Assembly: GCA_015075185.1 (NCBI GenBank)
Contig: JABTUW010000002.1
Coordinates: 62,001-126,000, forward strand
Reading direction: 5' to 3'
Length of the DNA: 64,000 nt
DNA from: Anaerolineales bacterium
GTDB taxonomy: Bacteria > Chloroflexota > Anaerolineae > 4572-78 > J111
Below the pieces are notes generated by a model, which ran no database searches, was not told where the DNA came from, and was given only the letters and a program-made list of their open reading frames with translations. How positions within the stretch are numbered: the stretch's first letter is position 1; each line of letters begins with the position of its first letter. Shown here in pieces: positions 55,690-64,000 of this stretch. A program made the translations under genes and the position numbers.

Positions 55690-56630
55690 GTGAAGCCACC
55701 TCTCCCGGCAAGATTATCCTGTTTGGCGAGCACGCCGTCGTTTACGGCCGGCCGGCAATTGCCGTGCCTGTCGCCGAGGTACAGGCCAGAGCCGTACTCC
55801 ATCCGGCTGGCAGCGGCGCGGACTTCCGCATTATTGCCCCTGACCTGAGCCAAGATTATGAGCTGACCGAGGCCAAACCCGATGATCCACTGGCGACCAT
55901 CGTCCAGACCACGCTGCAATATCTTGGCCAGCCTGCTCCGCCGGCAGCGACTTTACACATCAGCTCGACCATTCCCCTGGGCCGGGGTCTGGGCAGCGGG
56001 GCAGCCATTTCAACCGCGATTGTCCGCGCCATGGCTCAATTTCTCTACCGCTCCTTGGCTCCGGCGGAAGTGTCTTCTTTAGTCTATGAAGTTGAAAAAC
56101 TCTATCACGGCACACCTTCCGGCATTGACAACACGGTCGTCGCGTTTGAGCAGCCCGTCTATTTTGTCAAAGGCCGGCCAATTCAACGGATGCGCGTCAA
56201 ACACCCTTTGACCCTGGTCATCGGTGATACCGGAATTGTCGCGCCAACCCATACGGTGGTGGGCGATTTGCGCCGGCGCTGGCAGGTCGAACCGGAGCGG
56301 TACGAGGGCTATTTTGACGAAGTGGGCGTGATTGTCAACCAGGCCCGCGTCGCCATCGAGGAAGGGCGGCTGGGTCTCATGGCGATTGGCGAGTTGATGA
56401 ACGAAAATCAGGAGCTGCTGGAGAGCCTGGGTGTGTCGTCGCCGGAGCTGGATGGGTTAATTCAGGCCGCTCGCCAGGCCGGGGCGCTGGGGGCCAAATT
56501 ATCCGGCGCGGGCTGGGGCGGCAACATGATTGCCCTGGCCGAGCCGCAGGTCGCCGTTGCCGTAGCCCAGGCATTGACCCAAGCCGGCGCGGTCAAAGTG
56601 ATTACCACTGAGGTGGCGAGAAGCACCTGA
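55686..56630 (+). CDS. mvk: Mevalonate kinase
   Basis: This 314-residue GHMP kinase has motif 1 PGKIILFGEHAVVYGRPA near residue 7, motif 2 PLGRGLGSGAAIS near 97 (ATP loop) and motif 3 KLSGAGWGGNMIAL near 275. It phosphorylates mevalonate in isoprenoid synthesis. The archaeal/bacterial short type fits. Mevalonate pathway genes are recorded in several Chloroflexota, which agrees with the proposed taxonomy. No other pathway gene lies in the window. Confidence 0.93.
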   Translation: MSEATSPGKIILFGEHAVVYGRPAIAVPVAEVQARAVLHPAGSGADFRIIAPDLSQDYELTEAKPDDPLATIVQTTLQYLGQPAPPAATLHISSTIPLGRGLGSGAAISTAIVRAMAQFLYRSLAPAEVSSLVYEVEKLYHGTPSGIDNTVVAFEQPVYFVKGRPIQRMRVKHPLTLVIGDTGIVAPTHTVVGDLRRRWQVEPERYEGYFDEVGVIVNQARVAIEEGRLGLMAIGELMNENQELLESLGVSSPELDGLIQAARQAGALGAKLSGAGWGGNMIALAEPQVAVAVAQALTQAGAVKVITTEVARST

Positions 56631-56646
56631 CGGCTCGCCTTAAGCT

Positions 56647-57075
56647 TTACATTTCCCCTAAAATGCGGTACTCCGCATTAGAAATGGGTACAATAGACGG
56701 CTCCCCCAGGACACACGTTACGTCAGCGTAAAAAACCCCATCGGCGTGACGTAACCTGATCTTGACTTTTAGCAGTTCGACAATTTGCCTCTTTATCGCA
56801 AAAATATTGCTGGCAATGTCCCAGCCTCGACGCACTTTGGCAGCCAACTCGTGAATGGTGGCAATCTCGCTATCGGTTAAGGTATTGGGCCGTATTTCAT
56901 CCTCCAGGGCTTAATGGCACAGGTCAATTCGTCTATTTGCCGATCAAGATCAACCTTTTGGTTAGCCAGTTCATCCAGGCTCAGTACCTCGGCTTTATAG
57001 GCATCAATCAGCCGGCCCTTTTCCACTTCCAGCTTGACCAGCTTGGCTCGGTTGCTTTCCAGCAAAGGAATTAGA
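56647..57075 (-). pseudogene. C-terminal relic of a serine recombinase
   Basis: Two frames together read as the tail of a large serine recombinase: a coiled-coil part (LVKLEVEKGRL, VDLDRQIDELT), then in another frame ALEDEIRPNTLTDSEIATIHELAAKVRRG and FAIKRQIVELLKVKIRL. The shift lies near 56915. The catalytic domain is absent. At about 57075 the sequence runs without a break into the transposase relic, so that element probably landed in, or recombined with, this gene. Confidence 0.7.
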
Positions 57076-58363
57076 GGGTGCGGCTTGCCTTTGGGCCAGC
57101 CCGGTGATTTTCCACGCGGTTGTGGGCAGCGAGTAGGGCGGCCAATCTGTTCAAAAATATCAGTCAAGCTCTGCTGTACTCGGGCTGGGGTCAACCGAGT
57201 TTGCTTAGGCTGCCAGGGTAAGGCACAGTCCTGAACAATAGGCCGAGCCAGATAAAGCTGCCAGAAAGCGAGACAGACGATCAAGCTCCAGCGATCACCG
57301 GCTTCTGGGGTGTGAAATTAAGGCAAGGTCCAGTTGAGGGTCTGTTTACGAAAGCGGGTGCCCGGCTCAATCGGCCACCGATGGGTATAACTTCGTCCAA
57401 TGGTTTCGACATTCACCTCAACGGCAGGTGGAAGTTCGGGCGGGGGTAGCCATAACAGCCAGAGCGGTTGAGGCGGTTGGGCGCGTTCCAAATGGACCCG
57501 GGCTTGGACCACCTCAAATTCGACATCAGCCGCTTGCTTGCCGTGTAGCTGAGGCCAGCGCCGCAATTGGACCTGACCCCAGGGGGGATTTTCCAACTGT
57601 TTGACCTCGACCGGTTCGGGCCAGGTGTCTGGCTCTTTGAAAGCAAAGCGGGCGCCGTGTTTACGAGTGCGTCCTCGTGTTCCGATCGGTTTCGGCTCTG
57701 GCCGACCCTAAACACCCGCTGTTTGGCCAAGCGAACCACTTTAGCACACGGTTGGTCTTTGACCCCTCTGAGGAAGGTTGGCTGACTGTATTGGCAGTCC
57801 CCGGCCACAATGTCTAATCCAGTTGGCCCCAAGCGAGCCTGACATAACTGTTTGACTTGAGCGATGCCGACCGTCAAATCGGTCTCCTCACTCCTAACCC
57901 GAGCCACATCTACGGACAATGACCAACTCTCACTCGCTGCGGGAACCCAATCCAGCAACGAGTAAGCATAACCCGGCACGACTGGCTGACCATTGAGATT
58001 ATTCCCTGGCTGGTAGACGTACTGTCGCTCTGGCAACGTCCGCGCCTGAGGTCGCCCCCAGCTTGTCTGGTCGAGGGACCAAAACTGGATGCCTTCGTCT
58101 GGCACTTGACCCACCAGAAACTGGCGCAACCCAACCACGTCTTGTTCGCCCGCCTCGATCGCATCAAACAAGCTCGGCCACTGCCGTTGAAAACAGCCTG
58201 CGGTTGATAGCCACGGAAACGAGCCAACTTTGCCTTGCCTTAACAAGGCATCCAACAACTCAAATTGAGCATCCCGACGAGCCGTGAAAAACTGATGGTA
58301 GATGATTTGACGAAACTCGGTTAATTTGTTAAGTTGCTCCTGGATAGAAAGTTGAGCCTTCAT
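57076..58363 (-). pseudogene. Degenerate DDE transposase, IS4/IS701-like
   Basis: The relic starts at the ATG at 58363 (MKAQLSIQEQLNKLTEF). It has LDQTSWGRPQARTLPERQ and DIVAGDCQYSQPTFLRG, then a frameshift near 57680, after which the correct frame reads GARFAFKEPDTWPEP and ENPPWGQVQLRRWPQL. An in-frame stop occurs at 57316-57318, and the continuation (DRWSLIVCLAFWQLYL, SPGWPKGKP) ends at the recombinase relic. One frameshift, one stop and a lost 3-prime end mean it is inactive. The exact IS family is not certain. Confidence 0.8.
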
Positions 58364-58504
58364 ACCCCAATTTTCTACCCAGGGGCGGTTCTGCACAATT
58401 TGCAGTCCGCCCTATCTTTTATCTAAATGCGAGGATTTCGACATGGGGCAATAGGATTAGGTTGTCGAAATCAGAGACCACAATTTTGAGAAATCCCCTT
58501 TCTG

Positions 58505-59305
58505 TTACTCCTCCACCTCGACATCTGCTTCATCCAACGGCTCCAGCACCGCATTGCGCAGCCAGGTCGGATCAAAGCCGTCGAGTTTCTCTGCTTCCAC
58601 GGTGACGCGGATGGCGCCGGCTTTGTCGGCCAGGTTGCCGATGGCTTGGAAGCTGGCGTAGAGCTGCTGGCGGGTCATGCGCATTTTCAGCCGGATAGCA
58701 GTTGCGGGTGCACCTGACGGGGTGGGGGTTGGTCCGGTAGGAGGTGGTATAGGGCCAGGACTTGGAGGCGTTAGGCCAGTGGGGGTGGGACTAACTGGCA
58801 TCGGCTCGACCGGGGTTTCAGGGGCGATGGCTTGGGGCAAGACAATAGCGGCTGAACTCACGTCAATCTCGTCTTCGGGCAGGTCAATACCCAGGCGAGC
58901 CTGGCGGGCGGTAACCAGGTAGGGGCTGCTCTCTTCTTTTTGCCAGCCGGGCCGGGTGGGGTCTGTGCGGCCTACGTAGCCAAAGATGCCCTCCCGCACA
59001 CCCTTGGCAATGGCCCGGCGCAGCACGACTTCACTCTCCAGCCGGGGAAAGCCCAACACGCTGTAGAAGGACTCGATGATCTGGGCCACACTGACGCCCC
59101 AGGCCGCATTTTCACCCTGACCCAGGCCCATCAACTCGACAATTTTATCAGGAGTGACGCTGGTGAACAGGCGGGGTGGAGAAACCACCGTCAGCAGTTC
59201 GATCAGCCGCTCGTGAACGGTCTGGGCGGCCAGGGGGCACCCGGAGATGATGACTTTTTCCAGGTTGAGCTGGCCGCCTTCGCCGATCAGCGGCAGCCAG
59301 ACGCT
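58505..59305 (-). pseudogene. C-terminal fragment of a DUF499-like ATPase
   Basis: An open frame runs from just after the helicase stop to 58505, without a start codon where the protein-like sequence begins (SVWLPLIGEGGQLNLEKVII). The first ATG gives 227 residues (MVSPPRLFTSVTPDKIVELMG). A long Pro/Thr linker (PPTGPTPTPSG) and the ending LRNAVLEPLDEADVEVEE resemble the C-terminus of DUF499 proteins. The large ATPase part is missing. The gene looks truncated by a deletion that joined it to the helicase end. Confidence 0.6.
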
Positions 59306-61288
59306 CTAGTATAGATTGCGCAGGCTCGACTCCCGCGCCGTCTCTTCCGTGCGCTGCCGCTCCTGCAACTGCTGCATTTGGGGCGTGGTCAGGTTGAGTT
59401 GGACGCGTTTGCTCTTGACCCGTTCGACCGCCTGGACGTAGCGCACAGCCCGACGTAACGGCTCGACCTGGTCGCGCTCCGGCACGGCCAGCCCGACACC
59501 GTTGCGATAGCGGCGGGGCCGGTCGCCGTGCTGGCTCAGCAAGTCGCGGGCCTGCTCAGTTTGGACCGGTTCGCTGTAGAGGCCAAAATCCAGGGGGAGA
59601 TAACCTAACACGAAGCGGGACTCCAGGTCGGCCAAGTCTTGCTCGGCTCGCTGCCGGGCCAGGGCCACTTCACTTTCGCCGCCCATCTCCCGCGCTCGCA
59701 GGCTCATTACTCGGTTTTCCGTGGCCCGGATACGGGCTTCAAAAGAGCGGGTCAGGTAGTCGCGCACAATCTGGGCATAGTGCTGTCGCTCCTGCTGCAC
59801 CCGCCGGCGCGCCTCAAGCTGATACCCGGTGCGCACAAAGTCTATAGCGGGTTGAGACGAAATGTGTGATGCGTAAGACGTAAGGCGTAATATGTGCTCG
59901 GATTGGTCCACTTCTGACAACGGGGCCAAGTCGTGGAAGATGTCGGCGGGAACAATAGAGAAAGTTTCTCTCGTGTCCTCGCCTCCTCGCGTCATCCCCT
60001 CTTCTCGGACAGCGACGACTTCCGCGTGCAGCGTCACCGGCTCGCTGTTGTTGGGCGCTTCGCCCCGGATTTCGACTTCCAGAAAATGGATAAAATAGGG
60101 CTGGCCGGCTGTCCCATCCACAAAGGCAGCTAATCCGCCCTGTAATACGGCCATGCGTTCGTTCAGGGCCTCATCTACGGCGGCATAGAGCGAATGGCCC
60201 GGCCCGACCAGCACCGCGTCCAAATGTTGATCCTGTACCAGATGCTCCTTGTAGAAGGTCAGCTTGCGGTAGTGGGTCTCGGCCGGTCCCAGGCGGCGCA
60301 CCGCCGCCAATCGCTCGGAGCGGAGGGCTTGCAGGACGTGCTCCACCCGCCACAGGCCATCGGCCCGCTGCTCAACTTTCAGGCCAACCACCTCGGCGGC
60401 TGCCAGAAATTGGCGGGCGACATACTCCGGCATCAGCCGCTGTTCTTCGATCAAATAGTTAGCCTGCTGAAAAGTAGTGAAATCTACGGTGGCCCGGGCC
60501 AGGGCAATGCCGGTCATGCTCTCGTACTGGCGCAACCGCTCCGGGTCCAGCCGTTCCAACTGGTCCAGATATTCGTCCAGGCGGCGGGGATCATAGGCCG
60601 CTTCGCGCAGCATTTCCGGCAGGTTGTCCTGGTTGAGGGTCAGGATTTCGCCCACCACATCGTAGACCCGCCCCGGCCCCAGGGCGTTGCGCATTTCGTC
60701 CAATTTCTCTAACAGCCGGTGCAGGATACTGCCTTCGACCACCGGCTGACCAGCTTCCGACTCATAGGCCACAAAATTATAGATGTAGACATCCCGTTCC
60801 TGGCCGATGCGATGGATGCGGCCCATGCGCTGCTCCAACCGGGCCGGGTTCCAGGGCAAGTCATAGTTGATCATCAGGTGGCAGAATTGGAGGTTGATCC
60901 CCTCGCCGGCCGCCTCGGTAGCCATGCAGACCTGGACCTGGGTGCGGAAGAGGTCCTGGGCCTGCTTGCGCTCGCGGGGGTTCATGCCACCGTGAATTTC
61001 GCAGGTGGTATAACCCCACTGTTCCAAATGATGGCGCAGGTAGGTCAGGGTATCTCGATGCTCGGTAAAAACCAGCAGTGTGGTCGGCCAGGGCGGTCAG
61101 CCGCTCGGCCAATTGGTAGCGCCGGGTCTTTTCGACATCGTCGGCTCGGCCGGTGCGGCGCTTGGTGTAGGCCGCGCATTTGTGGGCCTCGTCAATGATA
61201 ACCAGGTCCCAGCGCTGCTGCCAAACCCGTTCGCGTACTTCCGGCTGCTTGGCGTAGTCCAGCGAGGCAATGACCTGGTTCTCCGTTA
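59306..61288 (-). pseudogene. Broken SNF2-type helicase, DrmD-like
   Basis: The longest intact part (59306-61027) encodes 573 residues with the helicase C-terminal motifs ATEAAGEGINLQFCHLMINYD and RMGRIHRIGQ. Upstream, in other frames, LLVFTEHRDTL abuts WDLVIIDEAHKCAAYTKRR (Walker B DEAH) and ends LAERLTALADH, with the usual LTATPH-containing stretch of some 60 residues or more missing at about 61080. The N-terminus stops near 61288. The protein resembles the DISARM-type helicase DrmD. The lesions make it a non-functional remnant of a defence-island gene. Confidence 0.75.
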
Positions 61289-61343
61289 TTTAGCGCGAAA
61301 CTTGCCTAATCCTGACGCAAATAGGAAGAAAAGAAAGTAAGAA

Positions 61344-62808
61344 GGGTGCGTTCCAATTTTTTGGTAAACATAAAGGGGGTAAAATAGGGGTCAAAAACAG
61401 GGGGGGAGAGATGAAGCGAGCCGCACTAAAAAAGAACCTGGAACAGGAAGTTCTGGCTCAGGTGAAGAGATTTAATGACTGGAAACAACAAGAAGGGGTT
61501 CATAGTTTTGAGGACCTGGAAGCGAAAGCCTTGGAGATAGCAAAAGAGGTGGCCCAAGCACTTCTGAGCTATGGGGTGGCTGATGAACAACAGATGGAGC
61601 ACCAGCAGCGACCGGAAGCGGAGCCGAATTGTCCGGAGTGCGGGCGAGCGATGAGATACGGTGGACAGCCTGGCAAAAAGATTGACAGCAAGGCCGGGAC
61701 GATCAGCTTCAAGCGGGATTACTATCATTGTCCAGCATGTGGGGCTGGGCTTTTTCCCCCTGGACCAACGGCTGAAAGTGGCGGGGGTCAGTTGGAGTAA
61801 AGGGTTACAACGACTGGGGACTTGGTTAGCGGTGCGGACAGGGTCGTTTGAGAGTGCGGTCGAAGGGGTGGTGGAGAGTATTGGGGTCGAGGTCAGCAAA
61901 ACCAGCTTGTGGCGGGTGGTGCAGGCCAGATTAGCGGCTGAAGCTGAGGGCGAGGCCCAATTACCGCCACGGGGTCAAGTCGTGGCGGGCGAGCCGAAAC
62001 AGGCGCGGAAGATGGGTTTGGCGGTCGATGGGGTGTATATTCACCTGCTTAAGGAGGGCTGGAAAGAGGTCAAGGTCGGGGCAGCTTTTGAGATCGTGCC
62101 TGTGAGTGAGCGGGAAAAACAGCGCCGACTGGATCAAAAAGGACAGCCCCAGGGGGGCCTGGCCGAGGTCCGGGAGATGGTCAAAGCGACGGCCATCAGT
62201 TACTGTGCCGTGCTGGGCAGCGTGGATGAGTTTGAGCCTTACTTGTGGGCCGAGGCCTGTCGCCGACAACTGCCGCTGTGCTGGGATACCGTCTTGATTG
62301 GCGATGGGGCCGAGTGGATCGATGGCCTGTATCAGCGCTGCTATGACGATGCCATCCGCATTGTCGACTGGTATCACGCCTGTGAACACCTGGCTGGCGT
62401 TGCCCGTCAAACCTTTGGCGAGGCCAACCGGCAGGGACAGCAGTGGTTGGACAAACGCAAAAATCAGCTCTGGCGAGGTGAAATTGAGCCAGTAGTCAGG
62501 GCAATTAAGCAACTCGACCTCAACTCAGCCGACCGAGACCGCGAGGCCAACTATTTCCGTAAACATGCCCGCGCCATGACCTATCTGGAATTTTGTGAAA
62601 TGGGCTTGCCCGTTGGCAGTGGGGTCGTTGAGGGCGGCGGCTGTAAAGGGGTCGTGGAAGGTCGCTTAAAACGGGTCGGCATGCGCTGGAGCCGAGCCGG
62701 TGCAGAGAATATGTTGGCTCTCTGCTGCGAATATGGCAGTGGGCGCTGGGAACGGGTTTGGGCCGCTTAGCTCCTCTTCCAAACTCGTCAAAAATTTGAA
62801 ACGCACCC
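61344..62808 (+). mobile_element. Insertion sequence, ISKra4-like, 1465 bp with 9-bp target duplication
   Basis: The ends are inverted repeats beginning GGGTGCGTT(C/T)CAA(T/A)TTTTTG on both sides (left 61344 onward, right ending 62808). The 9-base AAGTAAGAA lies directly outside both ends (61335-61343 and 62809-62817), a clear target site duplication that indicates a recent insertion. The element contains one transposase gene split by a frame change. The flank to the left is not helicase sequence, so this element did not itself cut the helicase gene. Confidence 0.92.
61411..62770 (+). CDS. ISKra4-type transposase in two frames
   Basis: The first frame (61411-61800) encodes MKRAALKKNLEQEVL..., with a zinc-ribbon pair CPECG and CPACG. 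The second frame (to 62770) holds the DDE-type core (GLAVDGVYIHL, IGDGAEWIDG, DWYHACEHL, GSGVVEGGGCKGVVEGRLK). The change is at TTTTTCCCCC (61751-61760) and needs +1 (or -2) movement. It could be programmed frameshifting, a mutation or a homopolymer read error. Coordinates cover both frames. Confidence 0.85.
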
Positions 62809-62904
62809 AAGTAAGAAGCCGCCCTTGACCGGGCCGCGCTTCCGTGCTAAGATATGCTCAACAACACACGGCCAGGCCACTTTACCTGGTCACAGCAAAT
62901 AGAT

Positions 62905-62941
62905 AAAGACCCCTGATGGTTTGGCAGCCGAGGGGTCTTTT
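62905..62941. repeat. Terminator-like hairpin, element 1
   Basis: AAAGACCCCT / AGGGGTCTTT around a loop containing GTTTGGCA, flanked by a short T-run. It resembles the 63179-63219 hairpin. Confidence 0.6.
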
Positions 62942-63178
62942 GTTTGTGTAGCCTTATTGTAACACGACTCTATCCTTCGTGACAACCCCTTTAAGCTTAC
63001 AGTTCCGTAACGATTCGCCCTGCAATTTTTTTGAATCTTCGTCCCAACAACAATGTCCTTCCCTGAGGAAGCGGGCTACCTTGCTGATGGCTTTGGCCGA
63101 ATGGCGCTCGTCAGATACAGCTACTTCTAATTTTTGCCCGTTGAACCCAAGTGGGATTTGTGATAAAATAAACAAAGG

Positions 63179-63219
63179 CAAAGACCCCCGAGAGTTTGGC
63201 AACTGGCCGGGGGTCTTTG
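63179..63219. repeat. Terminator-like hairpin, element 2
   Basis: Perfect 12-bp stem CAAAGACCCCCG / CGGGGGTCTTTG with a 17-base loop containing GTTTGGCA, sharing stem and loop features with 62905-62941. It could be a repeated element or a terminator for leftward or rightward transcripts. Confidence 0.65.
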
Positions 63220-63266
63220 CTGATTTCCGATGACCAGGCGGTATCAAATAATTATTCTCTTATTGT

Positions 63267-64000
63267 ATGAGTGGTCTTATGCCAAATCGGATTAGACCCT
63301 TCGAACTTTCTCGCGCCTCTTTGGTTATCATTATTGGTGCAATCGCGAAATTTGCGTTGCATCTGTACAGTGCTCCTAGTTATGGCTTCTTTTTTGATGA
63401 GCTCTACACTATTGCGTTGAGCCGGCACCTGGCGTTTGGGTATGTAGATCTGCCGCCCCTCGTGCCTGCGTTGGTAGCACTTAGTCGTGCCCTGCTCGGC
63501 GAATCGTTATTCGCTCTCCGTATATTTCCGGCGCTCGCCGGATCAGCGACGTTGGTCTTCGTATGTCTGATTACAAGAGAGTTTGGGGGTAAAACCTTCG
63601 CCGTGTTGCTGAGTGTTCTTGGATTCATAGCCGTTCCCATCTGGCTGGGTCTCGATTCCATCTTTTGTTACGATGCCTTCGATCAGTTGGTGCTGGCCGC
63701 TTTCTTATATGTACTTGTCCGATTTCTCCGCAGCGGGAATCGCCGGCTCTGGCTGCTGCTTGGCTTGATCGCCGGCATCGCCTGCCTGACCAAGATGACC
63801 ATCTTGTTTCTGGGACCGGGCTTCTTGATCGCGCTTCTCATTTCGAAATATCGCAGGGATCTGCTAACACTCTGGCCCTGGCTGGGGGCAGCAATTTGCG
63901 TGGTCATTGTCTCTCCCTATTTGCTCTGGCAATTTGCTAACCACTGGCCCACGCTCGAATATTGGACTAATTACGGCACGTATCGGGTGTATCGGGCATC
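63267..64000 (+). CDS. GT39/PMT-type membrane glycosyltransferase (partial)
   Basis: The start is ATG at 63267 (MSGLMPNRIRPFELS). An in-frame ATG follows at 63279. The frame is open to the right edge (244 complete codons). The protein has an N-terminal membrane helix, the acidic loop GFFFDELYTIALSRHL (the Asp-Glu pair typical of the family's luminal catalytic loop), a PPL loop and further helices. Members of this superfamily (PMT/ArnT-like) transfer sugars from polyprenyl-phosphate donors to lipid or protein acceptors. No clear ribosome-binding site is seen. Confidence 0.9.
   Translation, partial: MSGLMPNRIRPFELSRASLVIIIGAIAKFALHLYSAPSYGFFFDELYTIALSRHLAFGYVDLPPLVPALVALSRALLGESLFALRIFPALAGSATLVFVCLITREFGGKTFAVLLSVLGFIAVPIWLGLDSIFCYDAFDQLVLAAFLYVLVRFLRSGNRRLWLLLGLIAGIACLTKMTILFLGPGFLIALLISKYRRDLLTLWPWLGAAICVVIVSPYLLWQFANHWPTLEYWTNYGTYRVYRA

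Larger units (their letters stand above)
62809..63266. other. Intergenic region between the IS and the glycosyltransferase
   Basis: This 458-bp segment contains the IS target duplication and two similar hairpins (62905-62941, 63179-63219). A 97-residue minus-strand frame spans it, but I do not see enough protein-like character to call it a gene. Confidence 0.4.

Noticed and set aside
62954..63247. 97-residue minus-strand open frame between the IS and the glycosyltransferase
   Set aside because: It spans one of the hairpins (63179-63219), has no clear start signal and no recognisable family. A real small gene cannot be fully excluded.

Overview
The window most likely comes from a Chloroflexota (Anaerolineae-like) genome. 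This is an inference from gene content: very large Ser/Thr-kinase/AAA/TPR signalling proteins, a SARP-type regulator fused to further domains, a split FeoB, a DtxR-FeoA fusion, an LPxTG-tailed surface protein, a mevalonate kinase beside a multi-pass membrane protein, and many palindromic intergenic repeats. No rRNA or other marker gene is present to confirm it. Coding is dense and moderately GC-rich. The block at about 9.2-15.2 kb looks more AT-rich and accessory.

0-9 kb holds redox and C1 metabolism. There is a molybdenum hydroxylase of the CO-dehydrogenase type (coxM, coxL, coxS) with coxG, but CoxL carries the form II motif AYRGAGR. A MoaD-like gene and an unknown partner follow, then a tungsten/molybdenum aldehyde ferredoxin oxidoreductase with a long leader, and metF with a metV-like zinc/Fe-S protein. 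9-15.3 kb holds two large proteins without signal peptides, a seven-repeat beta-propeller and a 1248-residue PKD / permuted NlpC-P60-like / carboxypeptidase-regulatory protein. Copies of a 190-bp repeat flank the propeller gene.

15.5-28.7 kb is mainly regulatory. It has an AraC regulator, an FHA-winged-helix protein divergent from a membrane-anchored kinase, a GH3 enzyme, a radical SAM protein and a 1740-residue kinase-AAA-GAF-PP2C protein. 28.7-35.4 kb is a coherent metal (probably iron) locus. It contains a multicopper oxidase, a ZIP transporter, cytochrome c, a membrane-anchored DtxR with two FeoA domains, and a two-piece FeoB. Both of its promoters have consensus -35/-10 boxes with 17-bp spacing, followed by the same 16-bp operator pattern, TTTAG-N6-CTAAA.

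35.5-43.9 kb carries envelope proteins, a P1B-4-type metal ATPase with its own palindromic operator, a DUF5678-like/retropepsin-like pair inserted before a relic of a second ATPase gene, and periplasmic or secreted enzymes. 44-54 kb carries the most unusual signalling genes. One is a SARP-kinase-AAA-TPR protein ending in a cytoplasmic oligopeptide-binding (SBP_bac_5) domain. Convergent to it is a two-gene unit of a P-loop ATPase and a cNMP-NACHT-TPR-cNMP-class III cyclase protein. 54-56.6 kb has tRNA-Lys and housekeeping genes. 56.6-62.8 kb is a graveyard of a serine recombinase, a DDE transposase, a DUF499-like C-terminus and a DrmD/SNF2-like helicase, plus an insertion sequence with a 9-bp target duplication. 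A GT39-type glycosyltransferase runs off the right edge.
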